Assembly: GCA_019671135.1 (NCBI GenBank)
Contig: JAHRHY010000019.1
Span: forward strand, 620,001 to 684,000
Origin: Linnemannia hyalina
Lineage: Eukaryota > Mortierellomycota > Mortierellomycetes > Mortierellales > Mortierellaceae
DNA length: 64,000 bases
Direction of reading: 5' to 3'
In this document: positions 59,879-64,000 of the stretch, one piece after another
Position numbering within the stretch: position 1 is the first letter of the stretch
Layout: each line of letters begins with the position of its first letter
Notes under the pieces: generated by a model
What the model saw: only the letters and a program-made list of their open reading frames with translations
Told to the model about the DNA's origin: nothing
The model's database searches: none
Translations under genes and position numbers: made by a program

Positions 59879-62327
59879 TCAGACCTGCTGCTGCTGTTCC
59901 TCCAACTCATGTCGCCCAGCGTCCACATCCAAACCAGAACCAGTCACAACCAACCCCTCCTCCTCTTCCAACCGCTTCTTCTTCCTCAAATACCGTCTCC
60001 TCCTAATAAACGGGCCCCAACAGCACCCGACAATCACCAACCTCGCCGCCTCAAACAACAAAAACCCTACCAACACCCACGCAATAAAATATCCAATCAA
60101 CTTCCACCGGATCGTGACATACTCTTCATGACAGAATCCGCCCGTCGGTGAGAACGAGTACATTCCCGTCTGTTCAATCCAAAACATCTGGAAGTACTGT
60201 CCCAGTAGCGTCGGGGGCGCTGTCTTGTAATACACAGGGTTCTCGGGTGGGTATGCCAGCGGTTGAGTACCCGTAGGGTCAAAGAGAAAGGACGTCCGAC
60301 GGGCCTTGAGTTGCGCCATGATGTTATCGATAGTCCGGTTGCCGTTGGTGTTGAGGATGGTCCAGCTGAAGGCGCTCGAGTCGGGGTAGTGGACATCGGT
60401 GCCCGTGATGAGAATGAGGTTGTTGTCTTGGATGAATTTGAGAGAGATCGTATCCAGGGTTCCGCCGTTTGCAATCTCGAAACCGTCGATTCCCATGTCC
60501 ACCAGTAGCTCTCGACTCGGGTGATTCTGCATTCTTGGCAACTCATATCCATACTCTATTAAGACAAAAAAAAATGAATGTTAGTGAGGTTAGCATTCGA
60601 GATTCTCATTCCTCATTCGACCGCTTTGATCATTCTCCTATTCTCGTAATGTGCGAGCAGTGTGACACATACCGGTGGTGTTACTCCAAGGAATATGGTT
60701 GATGATCGCCAGCCCTCCAAGCTCATGGGCCCTAGCAATGGTCTGTCTGAGCTCGTCGTCCGACGGCCACTTCTTGATGGCAAAATCGATCGTTTCGTTG
60801 ATTCCGATCAGATTCATATGTAACCGGCAGGTCCTGTTTGTTTACAAAATAAAGAAACCACAGATGGGATTAGAAATGGTCGTTGGATGGATCATCACTC
60901 TACCCTCGATTGCTTATCACATTCCCCTTTCCCCTGTCAATGCCCTGTCCGTGCTTCATCCTGCAAATTGATTTTCCCTTGAGGAGTGCAAAAACCAGTC
61001 AGTCAGTCGACCTCCTTGCTCATTTCCCAACGATTCCCCTCCATCCCTTGTCCGCCCCTGATCACCCAACTAATCCTTACGTAAGCTCCATGGCAGGGAT
61101 AACCGTAATCTTTCCTGCGTACTCCTCGCTCTCGGCTACTTTCAATGCGGCAAGTCCTCCATTGATGGTGTTGTGGTCACTCACAATAACCGCATTGTAT
61201 CCGTTCGCTACATGGATAAATAATCAAAAACAAAAGATTGGTAAACATTCGCTCCCACGCGCTTAATTTAATCCGCATTCGAACGGACCCCTCTTTCTAC
61301 ACCACCCGTAAAGAATGGAAAAACCTCCCCAATCAAAACAAACCCTGCGCCCAATATCTCTGTTTTACTCACCGATATGCCACTTCAAAAGCGTCTCCGA
61401 CGACATCCGCCCGTCAGAATATCTCGAATGCGAATGCCCGTCAAGCAACACATCATAGTTCTCCCCAAAGCTCGTATTCATAGGACTAAGATACGATCGC
61501 GGATTAATAGGCGTCCAATTGAACTCTGTCAGCGCCCTATAATCCGACAACTCTGGCTGCCCTTTGCGGAACGAATAAAACAATGTCGAGACAATCAACA
61601 CCGCCAAGATCACAATCAGAAGCAACATTCGACATAATGGTCGCAGTACGGTTGATCGGATGACGGGTTTCCGGCCACGATAATGCGGTAGTAGCCAGGG
61701 GGGTAACTTGCGTACTGCGGGATGGTAGGTCGAAGCAGAGGCTTCACGGTCGCGGGTGGGGGTTGTGAGGTAGAGCTGGAGGGACTGGAAGGGTGTGAGG
61801 ATGTAAGTGTAAAGGAGCTGTGAGGCTTTTGATCCATGCTCCCGATTAGCAGAATAGGGTGAGTCCTTTGCTGGTCTGCCTCTTCCGCTGTTAACTCCTT
61901 CCCCTGCATGAGCAGTAGCAGAGACGGAAGAATTAGCGGCTGTTGTTGGCTGTGTCGTCGCCGCCGCTGAGGTGCCTGCAGCCGAAGGGAATGGACCATG
62001 ACGCCCACCACTGCGCCCGATAGAGGACGACGATGTTGAGGACCGTGAAGAGATTGAAGAAGTGGAACGGAGGGGTGAGAAGGAGATGACTGGCTGTTGT
62101 TGGGTTACTGAAGGTTGAGCGGAAGGAGAGGGGGTGCTGTTGTTAATGTTGTTGCTGTGAAAAGTAGGGTGGTTCTGTGCGTGGACTGGATTGAAAGGCG
62201 GGGAGTTTAAGGAAGTATCGTCCTGGAGGGAGCTCGCCGTGGTAACAGAGGGTGTGGCGGCCTGCGAGGAAGGTAGTAGGAGGATGTTGTCGCCTAGGTG
62301 AGGACCATCCCTCGAACTGGACGCCAT
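59879..62327 (-). CDS. membrane-anchored PHP-domain metallo-phosphoesterase-like protein
   Basis: Four minus-strand exons (62327-61373, 61207-61081, 60833-60673, 60555-59879; phases 1,2,1) give 639 residues. Residues 1-215 are Ser/Thr/Pro-rich and disordered. A transmembrane helix lies at about 233-253 (RMLLLIVILAVLIVSTLFYS). A PHP (polymerase and histidinol phosphatase) domain follows: first metal motif DGHSHSRYSDG at about 296, then VSDHNTINGG, a Glu in PAMELT, the later His in AIINHIPW, and the final motif GTDVHYPDS. A second membrane helix at about 567-592 (LIGYFIAWVLVGFLLFEAARL) precedes a basic tail RRRRYLRKKKR and poly-Gln end. The PHP module would sit between two helices on one membrane face, lumenal or extracellular if the N-terminus is cytosolic. 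The family is predicted to be a metal-dependent phosphoesterase; the substrate is unknown. Confidence 0.87.
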
Positions 62328-62867
62328 TAGAATAAGAGAATTAAGACCAGGTGAGAAGGAAGGATGAGATGAAATGAGAAAGATGAGGAGGAAGGAGGGG
62401 GAATGGGAGAATGAGAATGGTACGTGAAAGAATAAGGTGGGAGTATGGACAAGAGGGGAAGGGAGAAGACGCCGCCAGCAAAAAGAAGAAAATAATGTTT
62501 CGTATTAAAATAGTACAGTTTGTGAGACAGATATGGCATTTGGCCTGGTCTAGGCGCCAAACTAAATCGATTGTTCATTTTGATACAACCACTAACAACG
62601 ATGACATTGATGCAAAAAAAGAGAAGAAAGAGGCGACAGTGGCCAAGGGGTCTTTGTATTTTTTATCATCAATGGAGAAAAAAAAACAAAGAATGCGAGA
62701 AAGAAAGGAGAGTACTACAGATGTGCTGGGTGGAAAGATTGTGTTGTGTGAATTGAGTGATTACTTGCTTGCTATTTTGACTACCGGGGTCGCCTGATTC
62801 TGCCACCTTGATTGCACTGGCTTCGCTAGAGAAAGAGTCCGAAAAGCTACTCGTAGGTCGTAGTGCT
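62328..62867. other. intergenic region, promoter of the PHP gene
   Basis: A 540-bp spacer. The half next to the PHP gene is CT-rich in that gene's direction. The rest is A-rich. No coding sequence recognised. Confidence 0.45.
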
Positions 62868-63942
62868 CTACTTTCGCGCCCAAGTCTTTCGCCGCCGTTT
62901 GACCTGGTCCTGTTCCGTAGGCTGGGAGGCAGTTGTCGATTCCAGGACAGGGCTGACCTTCTTCATCACAGGCTCAGACTCGACGACCTTGGCCTTCACG
63001 GGTGCCTTCTTGACAGCCGGTGCTGGCAGCGAAGGTGCTTCGTCCGTATCTGAATCCTGGAACCGTCGCTCAGCCTCAATCTCCCACTCCTCCAGTTCCT
63101 CTTCTTCCTCGGCATCGTTCTTGTTTTCTCCTGACGCTGCTAGTGCTGTCTCCTTCGAGGTTGTAGTGGTGCCATTTCCCTTAACTCCATTGGCGCCTGT
63201 CGTGGGTTGACCCTCATTGCCTTGCAAGCTGCCTATCGTGAATGTTTCCCAGACTCTCTTCTTGTCGTCCCGCTTTTGCTGACTGCTCCAGCCCAGTCCG
63301 ACCTTGACCTGATCTTCTATTGAAACTTCCGGCAAGAATTCCTCCAGTTGTCCCAGGTTCACAGGTCTCGATTCCTGCTTCTGTGATAGCGCAATGAGTT
63401 CGGATGGGGTCTTTGGTGCCAACTATAAAGTTCAAAAAGACACGGTGATCTGGTCAGTCCTTAGCTTCCTATTGTTTTGAACCCGAGCGGAGAGTAAGGG
63501 TACGGGTACGTATGTCTGGTTCAATTCCTGAATTATTTGTCGACCCCCTTGCCTGCATGCACTAGATCCACATGGGTCAACCTCAACTGAGATTACAACC
63601 TCAGCTTGTGCTGTTTACCCCCCAAAGATTATTTTTTTTTCGTTATCAAGCGGCTGGTCAACTGTGTCGTCTGCAATTCCTGTCCATGAGATTCCTGAAT
63701 AGCAGGCGTCCTAACAACAAATGACGAACAAAAGTGTGGTGGGTGTTGGCATTTACCTCCTCTCCTTTTCCGTTGAGGATCAGGCTTGTCACAAATCGCT
63801 CCGACTTCAAACTCTCGTCCTGCGAGGCCAGGTTGTAGATATCGACGAAAAGACAAAGGAAAGGGTTCTGGTGGATGGGCACGTAGCTGTAAAGACAGTG
63901 TAAGAGGTAGAGCGACACCACCCTTACTTCGAGTCCTTGAAG
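62868..63942 (-). CDS. CNOT11: CCR4-NOT subunit CNOT11-like protein, 5' part beyond the window
   Basis: C-terminal part of a gene entering from the right edge. Exon 63942-63757 encodes LQGLEVRVVSLYLLHCLYSY, then VPIHQNPFLCLFVDIYNLA and KSERFVTSLIL. A 334-nt intron (GTAAAT...TATAG) follows, and exon 63422-62868 gives APKTPSELIALSQKQES and an acidic/Lys-rich tail ending KRRRKTWARK. The sequence IHQNPF...FVDIYN resembles the conserved CNOT11 (DUF2363) helix-rich domain, in which an NPF motif occurs, and the phase-0 join preserves it. If right, it would work with CNOT10 in the CCR4-NOT deadenylase. The tail (EEEEELEEWEIEAERRFQD) is a lineage-type addition. The 63942 acceptor is inferred. Family assignment is by memory of motif pattern only. 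Confidence 0.6.
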
Positions 63943-64000
63943 CTATGAGACGATAGAATTAAAGATATGGGAGATGAATAGTGGTAGATATGTTAGTTAA

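Noticed and set aside
1..64000. Search for tRNA, rRNA, CRISPR, insertion sequences and prophage genes
   Set aside because: None was recognised by eye; a covariance-model search would be needed to exclude small RNA genes.

Overview
The window looks like nuclear DNA from an early-diverging filamentous fungus, most likely Mortierellomycota (Mortierella/Linnemannia/Podila type). This rests on spliceosomal genes with short GT-AG introns, pyrimidine-rich leaders, Ser/Pro/Gln-rich low-complexity proteins, and a gene set (TAF3 with a PHD finger, LAMMER kinase, mS38, MOG1, a CNOT11-like subunit, a GATA factor) that fits an early-diverging fungus. No bacterial operon, prophage, CRISPR array, rRNA or tRNA was recognised. 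All gene models were spliced by hand from frame continuity and splice signals. The phylum is an inference.

Layout, left to right. 1-6.4 kb: the 3' part of GTP cyclohydrolase I (+), then a large PUF RNA-binding protein (+). 6.7-13.8 kb: holocytochrome c synthase (-), divergent from TAF3 (+), followed by MOG1 (+). 14.1-16.0 kb: a mitochondrial-type cysteine synthase (-), tail-to-tail with MOG1. 16-24.3 kb: a gene-poor stretch, then a four-LIM-domain protein (+) with a 1.3-kb first intron. 24.9-31 kb: a LAMMER kinase (-), divergent from mitoribosomal protein mS38/COX24 (+), which uses a GC-AG intron. 31.7-37 kb: a small secreted, possibly lectin-like protein (+) and a 1169-residue GATA factor (-). 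37-40.7 kb holds no recognisable gene. 40.7-48.4 kb: a 1452-residue orphan with helical-repeat-like segments (+) and an F-box-like protein (+).

49-54.4 kb is the odd part. It holds a decayed NAPE-phospholipase-D-like gene (+), a second broken reading frame (-), a tandem array of about 608-bp units, and a 25-bp minisatellite. 55-57 kb carries a Polo-like kinase (+) with altered HRD and DFG motifs. 57-59.9 kb is nearly empty apart from a possible tiny gene. 59.9-64 kb holds a membrane-anchored PHP-domain protein (-) and the 3' part of a CNOT11-like gene (-).

The genes do not form a pathway; they are mostly independent housekeeping or regulatory genes. Several act in mitochondria (CYC3, cysteine synthase, mS38) and several in gene expression (PUF, TAF3, GATA factor, LAMMER kinase, CNOT11). 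I found no convincing new multi-gene system. The best leads are the 49-54 kb decay/repeat zone, the divergent Polo-like kinase, the orphan helical-repeat protein and the triple-repeat heme lyase.
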